A DNA stretch of 64,000 nucleotides from Amphibalanus amphitrite (taxonomy: Eukaryota > Arthropoda > Thecostraca > Balanomorpha > Balanidae), in NCBI RefSeq assembly GCF_019059575.1, contig NW_024883107.1:1-64000 (forward strand). Reading direction: 5' to 3'. Below the pieces are notes generated by a model. That model made no database searches. It had not been told where the DNA came from and was given only the letters and a program-made list of their open reading frames with translations. Position 1 is the stretch's first letter; each line of letters starts with the position of its first letter. Of the stretch, positions 1 to 11,862 are shown one piece after another. The position numbers and the translations under genes were made by a program.

Positions 1-307
1 ATCAGTCCATATCATCGCTTTTGTTCGGAGTCAATGATGATGATTTGGAGTGACAGGGCGCACCAGCTGCGAGGCTATGCTATCATCGACCGTTCGTTCT
101 TGCGATTTAATTTCGTCTCCCTAGTTTAGCGAAATTATGCACCCTTTCATAAGCATATTATTAATCCCCATATCCTACAGCATATTCTGCACCATTACCC
201 CGTTGACATGGGCAGTCTCTGTATGCCGGCGGACTGAGCTATATGTGCCGCAGCTGAGACGGTCTACGCTGCTCCGTCCCCCGCCCCGGCCACTGGCGGC
301 TCTGTGA

Positions 308-1655
308 CCACGGTTCGTCGGAAGGTCATCTCAGGCTCAAAAGAAACGATATATACCATTCGAAAGCTGACGGTGAGCTGAATCCAAAAATGTAATTTTT
401 ATCAAAATCGATCGATGGCCTTTTTTGAAAATTGCGTTTTTGTAAAAACTTTATAATTTTTTATTCAACGGGCTGTCCCGGACATTCTTGAAAACATAAA
501 CATGTATTTTTGAGTTCCAGTAAAAGCTGAACGCCTAAAGAACAATATTTAGCGAAGCAATATTTCCAACCATTAATATGCGTCTCCCACAGCCGACAAT
601 AAGGCGCAATTACACATCTCAATGTCACGATGGACCAAGTCAGCCACACAGAACCGTGAAATGACCCTTATCGACTCGCAGACCGGCGCTCCCGGCCCGC
701 CCACCAGCCACGGAAAGAACGTTCGCCTCTCGTTCTACTAAACAAATGTCATATTTGTCAGTTTAACTGTCTACATTGCTATTAAAGTTATTCAGGATAC
801 CTGTGAAGAAAATGCATTGTTCTGCTTGATTTACAACATGCTTTAATTTACATTTTTCTTATACATGTTTTGTTCCATCCAGCTGCGCTCAGTGCCCGCG
901 CAGGGGAAGTGAGCGGGGTTTCACCGTCAGAGGCTGTACTGGTGACAGCTGCTCGGCCGTGCGACCGGTCAAAGGTTACCCTGCCCCACCGGGCGCTACC
1001 CCCACTCTACCCGAGCTGAGGTCGGTACAACCTCTGACATTTCAGCGCGGCCAATTTTCCTTATATGGGCATGCCACCAAGCTCAATTGAGCAAAGTAGA
1101 CGTGAACAAATGCAAATTAATGCGTGGTGTGAAGATGACAGAGCAATGAATCTTCTGCTCATGTATCCTGAATAACTCAAGTACCGACTTGAATCGTTAA
1201 ACTAACAAATATGACGTCTGTTTAGTAGAACGACAGCCGAACCTCCTTGCCGTGGCCGGTCAGGCGGGCCGAGAGCGCCGGGTCTGCGAGTCGATAAGGG
1301 TCATTTCACGCTTCTGTGTGGCTGACTTTGGTCCATCGTGACACTGAGCTGTGTAATTGCGCCTTATTGTCGGCTGTGGGAGACGCATATTAATGTTTGG
1401 AAATATTGCTTCGCTAAATATTGTTCTTTAGGCGTTCAGCTTTTACTGGAACTAAAAAATACATGTTTATGTTTTCAAGAATGTCCGGGACAGCCCGTTG
1501 AATAAAAAATTATAAAGTTTTTACAAAAACGCAATTTTCAAAAAAGGCCATCGATCGATTTTGATAAAAATTACATTTTTGGATTCAGCTCACCGTCAGC
1601 TTTCGAATGGTATATATCGTTTCTTTGAGCCTGAGATGCCCTTCCGACGAACCGT
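308..1655. mobile_element. 1.35-kb fold-back element, left arm
   Basis: The ends are inverted copies of each other. CGGTTCGTCGGAAGG near 310 is mirrored near 1640, and the match runs inward for about 480 bases on each side (to about 790 and from about 1165). The outer parts look close to identical and the inner parts are clearly diverged. No coding region was recognised in the arms or in the unpaired middle. The class is unknown; a non-autonomous fold-back transposon is the simplest reading. Confidence 0.7.
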
Positions 1656-2280
1656 GTGACCGCGCGGCCCGACGCCGGCGCCTGGGACCCGTCTCCCCAC
1701 TGTAAACACACGGCCGACCTCGGCCGGCCGCAGCCAGGGGCCGCCGCCGGACCGGGGCCAGCGGATCTGGAACAGCCGGCCACCGGCGGCACTGGACGAA
1801 AACACGGCCACGGGACGAGGCCAGCGCTGGACGACATCGGGGCCTTAGTGAAGCAGCTCAGGGCCGGACAAATGTCGGACAGGCCTTAGTGAAGCAGCTC
1901 AGGGCCGGACAAATGTCGGACACCCGGGCCAGGCACCGAGTTTAATAGAACCAGGGCTGCACCGAGAGTCGGCAGTAGCCTGGAGCAGCCGGGTGTATAC
2001 CACGAACCAGCAGTTTAGCAGAGACGAACCATCAGTCTCCTCCAGTAGCTGATAACCAGAACTAGGTCACCCAGCCGCCAGTAGCAAATGGAGCAGGACC
2101 GGGTAACCTCACCATCTTTTTAGCAGCCCAGTGTTTGACAGTGGTGACCTAAAATCGCGTCCCTCAACGTCTACCAAATGGATACTGAGAGTTGAGAGTG
2201 AGAAACTCCAGTACTGCTGTCAGTGATGGCAGCAGCACGGGCGTTCTCACAATATCACCCATGTCCCATATATTACTCAC

Positions 2281-5200
2281 CGAGCCCGTGAGCCGCGCGA
2301 AGGCCTGCTTGATGAGGGCGCGCTCCTTGAATGTCCTCTTGGTGAGGATACCGATCAGGACGTCGTCGTCGACTCCGAACAGGCCGAACGCGTCGCTGTG
2401 GGAGATAATATTCAGTGTCAGACGGGGGATCAGCTATACTGAGAGGCTGGGAACAGAGGTGGGGCGAGATGACAGCGACACATGACGGGTTAGCTTACTA
2501 CGGCACAGTCCGGGTCAACTGTTAGCAATGTCACCATATTAGTCGACTGTCTCGCTGTCAGATCGCAGTCAGCTGACAGTCAGCAGTGACCCGACTCTGC
2601 TCAGCTGATTGTCGGCGGTGATATCACCTCGGTCAGCTCCCAGCGGGGGCCGACCGTGCCCGTATCAGAACAGTCCTAACATTCCTAGTTTTCCGTCGGC
2701 CAGTGTTTACGGTGGCTGTGACGAGAGGCAGGCGTCTGCGGCGGTCGAGCGGGGCCTGGTACCGACAGGACCGGCACACGTACAAACCTCCACTGCCGTC
2801 TAACATCCACTTCATACAATCTTATTCAGCGGCCCCTGACTAGGTCACACGGAGCCTACGTATAAATCGGACCCAACATTGAACACGATATTTGCTCGTA
2901 TAGGATCTTCCAGATTATGTAACGGCTGTTCTCAGCTGAACAAAAACAAACGATCGTACTCACTTCAGCGCTCTGGCGTCTCGCTCAGCGTCGAAGTACG
3001 GCGTAGGACGGAGAGCCGGCAGCACGTTGAACTGAAAAGGATTGGAAAAAATGCTAGGTTATCAGCAGTGAAATAGGAACCATTCTCGGAAGGAGCAATA
3101 CATTACTATCTCCTATGGAATATACCAACAAAATTGTTTTTTTTTTCTGGAGAGCCATCGACCCCCGTTTGCGTACCAGCGGGTTCCTCACTCAGTGAGT
3201 TACAGTGTGAGTTTCTCTCCCCTCGAGTCACCCCGTTTCTCACCTGGTGAGTGCTGGAGCAGGCGACGCTCAGCGGGTACGACTTGCAGAACCGGTACAT
3301 GTCGTACTCGATACGGTCCAGGCTGCTGGCGGGCGGACGGACCGCCGGGCCGCCCGACTGCGGACGGGAGCAACACACCTGCAGAGGGGGGGGGGGGGGG
3401 GGTCAGAGTGGCGGCCCGAACGGAGCGGGCTGAGTCAGTGTTCCGAGGATCGGTGACCTCTTTAAAGACTGACCCTCTTGACTCGTCCCCTTTTATTTAC
3501 CCGTCCCCCTTTTACTGACCCGCCCACCCCCTTATTGACCTGTCACCTTTCACTGACCTGCTCCCTTTTATTGACCCATTTAATGACCCAGCCCTATTTA
3601 CTGACCTTCCTTTCATGGACCAGTCCCTCCCTCTTTATTGACCCACACCCCTTTATAACCGACACCCCATTCCCCTGTACTCAGCGGGTACAGGTATATC
3701 ACACAGGACCCGATTCTGGCCCTGTCCACACTGACCTGAGTGCCGGGACAGGTGGGCGCGTTGACGTTGGTGTAGCGGGTGAGGATGTCCTGCTGGCGGC
3801 ACTGGTTTCCGGGCACACAGCTGCATGGCGCCGGCGGGGCCGTCGGCTGCACCTGGGCCCACGGCACCGCGCAGCACACCTGAAAACGGACAGCACAGTG
3901 TGATGGCACCGCGCAGCACACCTGAAAACAGCACGGCACAGTGTGATGGTACCGCGCAGCACACCTGAAAATGGACAGCACAGTGTGATGGCACCGCGCA
4001 ACACACCTTAAAACAGCACAGCAGAGGAGAGACCGTCAAATGTCCAACGGTCACAGCGAGGGAGCGTATGTATACGGTAATTTGCGATAAGCACCGGCGG
4101 TGAACTACCAGAGCGCCCATTAGTTATATGACAAAAATTGTCTCGCTTGGATATCACTTCACCTTTCACCTCAAACCATTTGTCACCTATCACGTCACCT
4201 TTACTATAAACCACTTCTCACCGCGGAAACTCAAGTCGCCTGTCATCTGTCACCCCATCTGTCACCTCTCACCCGTCACCTCTGAGCTCACCCGTCACCA
4301 GTCACCTCACCTGTCCGTCGTAGCTGCAGCGTCCCGTCTGCGACACCTGGCGCATGTCGACGAGCAGCTGCTGCGAGGCGCCGATCTGGCCGCCCTGGCA
4401 CAGGTACGAGGAGACGCACACGCAGGGCCGGGAGCTGGCGACGTGCGGCGCCAGCGGCGAGGAGCGGCCGGCCAGATCCAGTTCGGCGGTCGGCACAGAG
4501 GTGACCACGCCCGGCCGGAGGCCCGGAGTGGACTCCAGCTGACGGAGCACCTCCGGCGGCGTGTCACAGCACACCCGGAACCCGGAGCACTGCTTCCGGG
4601 AGCCGATACTGCCGGACGGACACAGCGTCAGTACAGACCCGGGACACAGTCAGTACAGACCCGGAACACAGAGTCAGTACAGACCCGGAACACAGTCAGT
4701 GCGGACCCAGAACACAGAACGAGCCGATACTGCAGGATGGACACGGGAGGGGAGGAATCAGTGGAGAGTAGAGACACATATATAATCACGGATAGTTACG
4801 ACACGAAATATACTTTGACTCTGAACGATGACGGTAGAGGAACACTTGCTGCTACTACTCTTACGAACTTATCTCTGCTACTACTCGCAGGTCTATATGT
4901 CTGGATGCCCGGATTAGTAAATGCTGTTCGGGCTGATGTAGGGAGACCCAGTGAAGTGTTGAAGGTCAGGTTTCACCCACCTGAAGTCTGACAGGTCAGG
5001 TTTTCCCCACCTGAAGTCGAGCAGGTCGGCGCCGTGGTGCAGCAGGTTGCCGTCCGAGCAGCGGTCGAAGCGCACGCAGACGCAGCTGTCGCCGGCCTGG
5101 GCGGCGGCGCGCGGCGTCTCGTCTCGGCCGGTGAACAGGTCGGTCCAGCCGCGCCGGTGACGCTGCGACTGCTGCGAGTAGCTGCGCCAGTAGCTAGAGC

Positions 5201-8156
5201 CCGACTCCAGCGGCGCCTGACCGGACAGATAACCGTAAGGGGGTGGATTGACGGCCTGGAAGACGTCAGAATATACAAGAAGCTCTGGCAAAGTGGCGGC
5301 TTCATGTGCCATACCAACGAGCAACGATGATCACTCAGTGGTATTTGCTACGGAGTACGGGAGCAGCACACAAAAGAACATATCTGTGGAGCATGATGGC
5401 AAAATGCCAGCCATACTTCTTAGAGTGCTGAGTCAGTGACTCGGGCGCCTCGTACTCACCGCCTGCGAGGAGTGAGAGCTGGACGAGTAGCGGTAGCTGG
5501 AGCCGCTGCCGCCCGCGGAGCCGGCTGGGTACTGGTGGGAGCCGCCGCCGGCCGGCACCAGTCCTCCCGAGGAGCCGCTCTCAGAGCGGGAGGACCAGGA
5601 GGACGAGGACCGGTAGCTCGAGCCGCTCGAGTAGCCGCCCGAGGAGCCGCCGGACAGACCCAGGTCGCCGCCCGCCAGGCCCAGGTCGCCGCCGGACAGG
5701 CCCAGGTCGCCGCCGGACAGGCCCAGTTCGCCGTCGGCGTCCCCGGACACCACGCGCCGCTCGGAGTAGTGGCGGGACGAGGTGACCGACTCGCCGCCGG
5801 AGAGGCCCGCGTCTCCGCCGGCCAGCAGGCCCGCGCCGCCGCCGCCGCCGCCGCCGCCCGAGGTGGAGTGCTGGGCCGAGTAGCGCCGGGAGGAGCTGGT
5901 CAGCTCCGGCCGGGCGCCGTGCTGGCCGCGCAGACCGGCGCCGCCGGCCAGCAGCGCTGCGTCGCCCTGCTCGCCGGACGAGGTCGAGCTGGACGAGCTG
6001 CGGTAGGAGTAGTGGCGCGAGCTGCTGGAGGAGTCCAGCTGCGGGCCCGGCAGGTCGACCGGCCGGTCCGGGTAGCGCGGGTAGCCGCCCGTGGTGGCCT
6101 GCTCGCCGCTGTCCTCTCCGGAGACGACGCGCCGCTCTGAGTAGTGTCGGCGGCTGGAGATGACCCGCGAGCCGCTCTGCTCGGCAGAGTCCTCCTTGTC
6201 CGTGTACCCGGAGCCGTGGGCGCCGGACAGCAGGTCGGCGCCGGCGCCGCCGTACCCCGAGCTGGTCCTCTCGTACGAGTGGGTGCGGCGGCTGTGGCCG
6301 GCGCTGCCGTCGGCAGGGTAGAGCGGCCGGCGCGGGTCCGCCGGCTCGGGCAGCTGCTCGCCGGAGGAGCTGCGGCTGCGGTAGCTGTAGTGGCGCGTGC
6401 TGCTCGTCTGGCCGCCGGTGACGGCCGGCAGCGGCGCGGCGCCCGAGGTCTCAGTGCGCGAGTGCTCGGTGCGGCTCACCTCGGAGCGCCGGTGGCCGCC
6501 GGAGACGTCCCTGGCGTCATCGTACCGCGAGAGCGAGCTCTGCAGGCCGCGGAGGTCGACCGGCCGCTGCACGGGCGCCCGCTCGTCCGTGTCCACGTGC
6601 TGCACAATGTCCCGGAACAGGTCGCGCTCGCGCTGCACGAAGGCCGGGTCGGGGGTGGTGTGCCGGGAGACGGGGGCCGGCGTCGGCAGCAGCGGAGCCG
6701 GCTCCGTGGCCGGCTGGTACGGCTGGGACACCAGCTGCCGCTTACAGCAGACCATCGGGCGGCGGCACTTCTGCAGGCCGGCCAGCGAAAAGTCGCGCTC
6801 GCGGTAGGAGCAGGTGTCGCGCGGCACGCAGTTGCAGGCGGGCTCCTCGCGCACCTGGGGCTCGGCCTGCGGCCGGCGCACTCGGCTCGGCTCGGTGGGC
6901 GCCGGCCGCGGGTAGTCGGTGGTCACCCGTGGCAGCAGTGGCCGCTGCTCGCGGCAGCACACCTCGTCGGCCCGGCAGCGGCTCAGCGCGGCCGCCGAGA
7001 CCACCCGGTCCGAGTACAGACATCGCGAGCGGGGCACGCAGGCGCAGCTCTCGGCGCCCTCCTCGCGGCGCGTCTCGGTGCGCTCCTCGCGGAAATATGA
7101 TGTGGAGCGGGACCCGGAGGACCCGCCGTGTGTCGGCCGCCGGCCGCCCGACCGCGAGCCGTACTCCGACTCAGCAGAGTCCGAGCCGAACTCCGAGTGG
7201 GACCGCGACCGCGAGTCGGACCGCGAGTCGAAGCGCGAGTCAGACCGCGAGTCGGACCGCGAGTCGAAGCGCGAGTCGAATCTGGCGCCGGAGCCGCGCA
7301 CGCCGTGGATGTCGAACACGTCGTCGAAGCCGCGCCCGCCGACCATGCTCTGTCGGCGCCGGTGGTACTCGGCCTCCGAGATGGTGGCGCGGTCGAGCAC
7401 GGTGCCGTCCGCGTCCCGGATCAGCTCCAGGCCGTACTCGCGCACGCCCTCGCTGTTCCGGCGGCCCGTGATGCTGGTGGTGTGCGTGCCGTTGCTGAAC
7501 GAGTAGTGCGACTCCTCGCTGGAGAAGCTGGTGGTCGAGTGCCGGCCGTGGCCGCCGCGCCGGTGCGCCAGCCGCCGTTCCATCTCCGTCAGTAGGTCCT
7601 CGCCCGAGAGACGGCGCGAGCTCAGGCCGTGCAGCTCTCCGCCGCCCAGCGACTCGAACCCGAAGCTGCCGTCGGAGCCGGTGAGGCCGAGGCTGGCGCG
7701 CCGCTGGCGGTACTCGGCCTCCGAGAGCACGGCGCTCTCGATGACGGCGCCGTCGGCCAGCCGCGTCATGCGCAGGTGGAACTGGGGCACGCCCTCGCTG
7801 GAGCGCTTGCTGGTGATGGTGGTGCTGTGCGTGCCGTTGCTGAACGTGTACTCGGACTCCTCGCTGGAGAAGTGGTAGGTGCGCCGCTGGCCGCCGCCGC
7901 TGCGGCCGAGCAGGCCGGGCCGGTAGCGCGGCGCCAGCTGGCCGGAACTCGTGTAGCGACTGCTGTGGGAGGAGGTGCGGTAGCCGCCGCCGCCGCCCGA
8001 GTGACCCCCGCCGCTGCCGCAGATGTCACAGCCCTGGTCGCCGCCGGCCGCGGCCCAGTCGGGCTGGCCGCCGACCAGCACCGTGCGGAACCTGTCCGCG
8101 GCGACCGGCGCCGTCAGCGCCGCCGCCACCGCCAGACAGGCCACCAGCGCGCGCAT
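2281..8156 (-). CDS. Clip-domain annexin, exons 1-7 (left arm, 5' part of gene)
   Basis: Exons on the minus strand, each with GT-AG borders: 5460-8156, 5011-5255, 4311-4608, 3736-3879, 3244-3378, 2964-3031 and 2281-2395. Phases agree at every junction. Exon 1 (899 codons) is open throughout in this arm. It starts with a signal peptide (residues 1 to about 20), then a Gly/Ser-rich stretch, two copies of a roughly 63-residue module (about 91-153 and 205-268), an RSDS-type run (about 293-321), clip-like knots at about 371-401 and 441-471, and a long Ser/Tyr/Arg/Gly-rich tail. Exons 2-5 add three more knots, and exons 6-7 begin annexin repeat 1. The remaining annexin exons would lie before position 1 if the palindrome extends that far. 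Exon borders are convincing; protein function is inferred from domains only. Confidence 0.85.
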
Positions 8157-8280
8157 CGCTCTCCGAGGGGCCGGGGAGGGTCAGTCCAGTCCAGTGCAGT
8201 CCAGTCACACACACTGCTGCCACCGAGCGCCGCTGGAGGTCGGCGAACCGACTGGTGTGTGCCCCGGCGGCCACGGCCCT

Positions 8281-8288
8281 CTATATAG
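8281..8288 (-). promoter_or_regulatory. TATA box of clip-annexin, left arm
   Basis: CTATATAG on the minus strand, about 125 bases upstream of the ATG at 8156. A CCAGTCGG initiator-like motif lies about 30 bases downstream. The matching site in the right arm is at about 28529-28536. Confidence 0.6.
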
Positions 8289-10502
8289 CCGCGGAAATAT
8301 AAACACAGCGGGCGAGACGGACGGTGGCAGGAGCCAGGGACGGGACGGCACGGGCTGGCGCGTACGCAGCTCATTAGCTGCCAAATATCATTGGCCACTA
8401 GCTACACTGCTGCAGTGGCAGCAGCATCGCCATCTTCAGAAGCTTCAGCGGAAACGGCTGGGGCACCGAAGAAGTTTCAGTTGCACTTGCGGATCAAAAT
8501 GCATTGCATTTTGCGGTACCCATTCAAAGACACAGTCATCCGAGCTGTCATCAAACTATTCTATCACTGCCGGATCTTGTGCCAGATTGGCCGATTGCGG
8601 AGCCACCGGCGGTAAGTTAATGACGTCATGGAGTAAATTCATGGAATATTGGATGACGGCACGAGATGTTTTCGCACTGTCGGGTAGATTTCCTGAAACG
8701 TCGCTCACTCCGATCTGTCGAATGGTTCAACTGTGAACGTCAGCCTCCGGTGACCTCTATAAAGGTCAATGGCATACATTCATCACCGTCGGAATCACAT
8801 CAGCCTCTGAGCAAATGGCTGGTCCACCAATGGTAGCGATTGGCGAACGTAGTCGTGTGGGGCATGGACTCTTAACACTCGCAGAGCAGCATCACCAACA
8901 TCACACCGACTGCCTAATGGAAGAAAACTGGCGAGGATGGAAGCAGCCTGCAGAGGGATTCCTTAATTCTTAAGTAGGATATGAACAGCCACTGGGACTC
9001 CCAGCGAGACGGAAGGGCACGCCGCCCGATGAGGTAGGACGCCTGAGACCGTACATACATGTAGAGTACGAATGTCACGTATCTGCGTCGTCCGTTTTTT
9101 TCTGTTTACATAGAAGCACGGTCAGCCCAGTCCCCTCACTCCCCCCCCCCTCCCTTGGTGGTCGGCGCTGGCCGCCGAGTCATAGGTCATGATAATGATT
9201 CAGAGCCCCCACCCTCCTCCGGCCAGGGGTGTCAACGTCCGTGACAAACCCATGGATGGCTCGTGACAGTGATGGCAGCGACCCCAGAGGACTGCCAAGG
9301 GTTTCGTAACAGCCAGGTGGGCGTGGGCTCGGCGACCTTTCCGCTGCCGCTGCAGCCTCTCTGGGGAGGGGAGGAAAGGCTGAGGGTAATTGCGCAGTGC
9401 GCACACTGCACACTGCACAGGGTGGACGGCTCTTGCTCAATAGCAGCTGAAACAACATCCGTCCGTAGAAAGCCATAGCCACAAACTATTAAAAATCCCA
9501 TGTCATATAGACCTTCACATTTCACATCAAAGCACAGTTGCCTTTTACGGATCATAGCACGTACATTTTGGGTCTACTAGGAGAGTGCAGTGAGCACACT
9601 CCTTTGCACATTTTGCAAACACCTATGTGAGACGTAAGTACGTTGTCTGAGCATCCGTTTCGGCGAGTTTTGCCTTGTATACTTTGGCGGTGTGGATTTT
9701 CCACTCTAGCGCCACTGGAGGCCGTATGAGCTGCCGCCGTACCGTCCGGCACGTGCCGAGTATCTCTCTCAGTTGTTTTGACTGGTCCCGGAGCCCCGGT
9801 GACGTCAGCACGCGACTGTTTCTTCTCGTGGCCAAACCGCTGCGTCAGGCGGCGATACACCACAGGCGGTTCCCGGAGTCGGTGCCACTTGGGCACAGCG
9901 CGACTTGGGGTATGTATACCGCCGCATAGTTCATCCACAGACTTTCCATGTCATAGCCCCAAGCCAATGTGTAGAATTTCGACATTCTATAGAATCCCTA
10001 GACATTCTCTTAAATGCCTGGACGACCAGCTATCCCTCTAAACGACCAGGCATTTTGAATGCCTAAGCGTTCTGTAGAATGCCTGGTCGTCCAGGCATTC
10101 TATGGACTGAGTAGGCAGTCTGTGGAATGCCTAATATTCAGGCATTCTACTCTATGGAATGCCTCAGGAGCCGAGTTAGACGGGGGGCGTGAAGACGCCA
10201 TCCCCCCCCTCGTACACCACGGAAAAACTTAGACCACCAGGACGGCGTGGGCTAAAAACACATCGGCTAACCAGCCACTTTTTGCTGAAGGGCCCGTAAC
10301 TTCTGGTCTCTGGTCGAGGGCACAGCGAATCTTATTTTGAAAGTGCAAATGTCCGTCCAAGCGACGATTCACTTCTGAAAGGACAGCGCGCAGTAAAACA
10401 GGAAACTCTCCATCCTGTTTTACCAAAAATTTAAATCGGACAAGCCAAACACATTTTAAAATGTCAACATATTTTTCAGCGTTTACGATTCTAGGAGCGG
10501 AC
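8289..10502. other. Upstream region between the two divergent genes, left arm
   Basis: Apart from the octamer cluster near 10 kb I see no gene. The open frames here (the longest 128 codons at 9552-9938 on the minus strand and 92 codons at 10229-10507) have no recognisable domain, signal or splice context. A C run at 9143-9152 and the hairpin GGGGGCGTGAAGACGCCATCCCCC near 10182 are the only other structures. Mirror copy at about 26310-28530. Confidence 0.6.
9967..10170. repeat. Cluster of AGGCATTC / GAATGCCT octamers, left arm
   Basis: About 200 bases hold repeated copies of this octamer and close variants in both orientations, some joined as perfect inverted pairs around GGTCGTCC. Neighbouring variants include GACATTCT and TAGAATCC. 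Mirror copy at about 26650-26850. It lies 400 bases upstream of the peptide gene. Purpose unknown. Confidence 0.65.
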
Positions 10503-10556
10503 GACACAGGGGTGACCTATGGGGCACCATTTTGACAGTTCAGGCCGCTATAAAAA
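10503..10556 (+). promoter_or_regulatory. Promoter of the cysteine-rich peptide gene
   Basis: TATAAAAA at 10549-10556, 37 bases before the ATG. GACACAGGGGTGACCTATGG lies just upstream at 10503-10522. The same block precedes the decayed second copy at 11779, where it is itself duplicated, which marks it as the likely control region. Confidence 0.6.
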
Positions 10557-10592
10557 CAGGCTGGGGGCCGACGAGGCTCAGAACAAACAACC

Positions 10593-11150
10593 ATGAAGTT
10601 GGTCTTCCTTCTACCGGTGCTGGCACTTCTATGTGCCACGCTGCGTGAGTATATACCTATAATATAGTGTGGTTATTTCATGGGCAGTTAGTTGTTGTAG
10701 GTACGCTGTAAAAGATGACTGCGTAAACAAATAATTCATGTATGTAGCGTCGTTTTGTCGGTAAAATTTCATTTGTGTGATGTATAATTATAGTTCTGGT
10801 GATAACAACAGAAATCATGTTCTCAGCAATGTGTGCAGCTCTGTTTCTGTGTGCGTTTACTTCGGTGAATATGAGCACTAATTTAGTGCAAATACTCAAT
10901 TGCAGAATCGGCGAGCGCGTGGCAGTGCCCCCGTCACCACATAATTTACCTACGGACCTACAAGACATCGGCCAGCGCCAGCAAGTGCTACTGCTCCCGG
11001 CCGGGCTGGAAGTGCTGTCCCACCAAATGGGGATACATGTGCCTGCCCGTCTGTAAGCCCTACACACACTGGAAGATCAGGTGTCCCAAATACAAGCACC
11101 GCTGCGGACTGGTCACCCAAACCAAACACTGGTACTCCAGATGCTTCTGA
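10593..11150 (+). CDS. Small cysteine-rich cationic secreted peptide, left arm
   Basis: Two exons, 10593-10644 and 10906-11150, joined by a GTGAGT donor and a TTGCAG acceptor, give 98 residues. Exon 1 encodes a hydrophobic signal (MKLVFLLPVLALLCATL); the mature part starts around the SASAW stretch. The mature chain has ten cysteines, including CYC and CC pairs, and contains 9 Lys and 6 Arg but no Asp or Glu, so it is strongly basic. It ends CF. A TATA box lies at 10549 and AATAAA at 11312. Neither exon is long enough to stand out as an open frame by itself. I do not recognise the family. An antimicrobial or structural disulfide-rich peptide is a guess from charge and cysteines. It is divergent from the clip-annexin gene, with 2.4 kb between start codons. 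Confidence 0.8.
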
Positions 11151-11311
11151 ACGTCACACGGCTTCGAATACCGGGGGAAGGACGGCGCAGGGAGAAGACG
11201 AGCCCGAGACCCATCGTCCGGAGCAGGGGGAATCACGCACAGCTTTATATCACAACCCTATCCGAACCAGGCTTTGTCAGACATGACATCTTCGTTTCTC
11301 CTCCAGTTCGT

Positions 11312-11317
11312 AATAAA
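11312..11317 (+). terminator. Poly(A) signal of the cysteine-rich peptide gene
   Basis: AATAAA 162 bases after the TGA stop at 11148-11150, right distance for a short 3' UTR. Confidence 0.6.
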
Positions 11318-11644
11318 TGCACAATGTACCTACCAAAGCAACGAGTAAAGCTCTCGTGACCTGTATATTTGGCTTATGAAGAAACAATGCAATATAATTT
11401 CGCTGGGGAACGACTGTTTCATGGGTTAAAGATCTGAGGTGGAATCATCGGCCCACTGAATTGGAGCCGAGGGAATGGACATTCGACGGTTACCCCGGCA
11501 TAGGTACCTATACCTACGTCCTACTGTCTTCGCTATCCCCATCGGAAGCTTACTGCTTGATCAAGACCACAAACTATTTTTTGTCCGTACAAAAAAGGGG
11601 CTATGCAGAAATCGTATATCTACCCACCACTCAGTTTCGAAAAG

Positions 11645-11862
11645 CTCGGACAAGTCAAACATATTTTCAAATGCCAACATATTTTCATCCGCTCACGAAC
11701 CTAAGAGCGGGCGACACAGGGGTGACCTATGGGACACAGGGGTGACCTATGGGGCATCATTTTGACAGTTCAGACCACTATAAAAACAGGCTGGGGGCCG
11801 GCGTAACTCAGAACAATCAACGAAGTTGGTCTTCCTTTTAGCGCTTCTATGCGCCACACTGC
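11645..11862 (+). pseudogene. Decayed tandem copy of the cysteine-rich peptide gene, left arm
   Basis: Promoter and first exon of the peptide gene are repeated 1.2 kb downstream: the upstream block (two copies of the GACACAGGGGTGACCTATGG region), TATAAAA at 11779, the leader, and a signal-peptide exon ending at a GTGAGC donor at 11863. The start codon is lost by a 3-base deletion (CCATGAAG is reduced to CGAAG) and a further 9 bases are missing from the signal region. No cysteine-rich second exon is recognisable downstream. Confidence 0.75.

Noticed and set aside
4128-4991. 287-codon plus-strand frame in the left arm
   Set aside because: Runs antisense through clip-annexin exon 3 and its introns with no domain; splice-phased minus-strand exons explain the region.
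5436-7595. Long plus-strand open frames (234, 318 and 155 codons) opposite exon 1 of clip-annexin
   Set aside because: They are antisense shadows created by strong GC-ending codon use; composition is Ala/Gly/Arg/Val noise with no domains, and the minus strand gives a signal peptide and clip knots.
9552-9938. 128-codon minus-strand frame
   Set aside because: No signal, domain or splice context, and the overlapping frames are equally long; nothing supports coding.
9967-10170. Octamer cluster as a CRISPR array
   Set aside because: Repeats are 8 bases, in mixed orientation and irregularly spaced, and the DNA is eukaryotic.
10229-10507. 92-codon minus-strand frame antisense to the peptide promoter
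   Set aside because: Preserved in both arms only because the arms are identical; no recognisable family, and part of it is the conserved promoter region.
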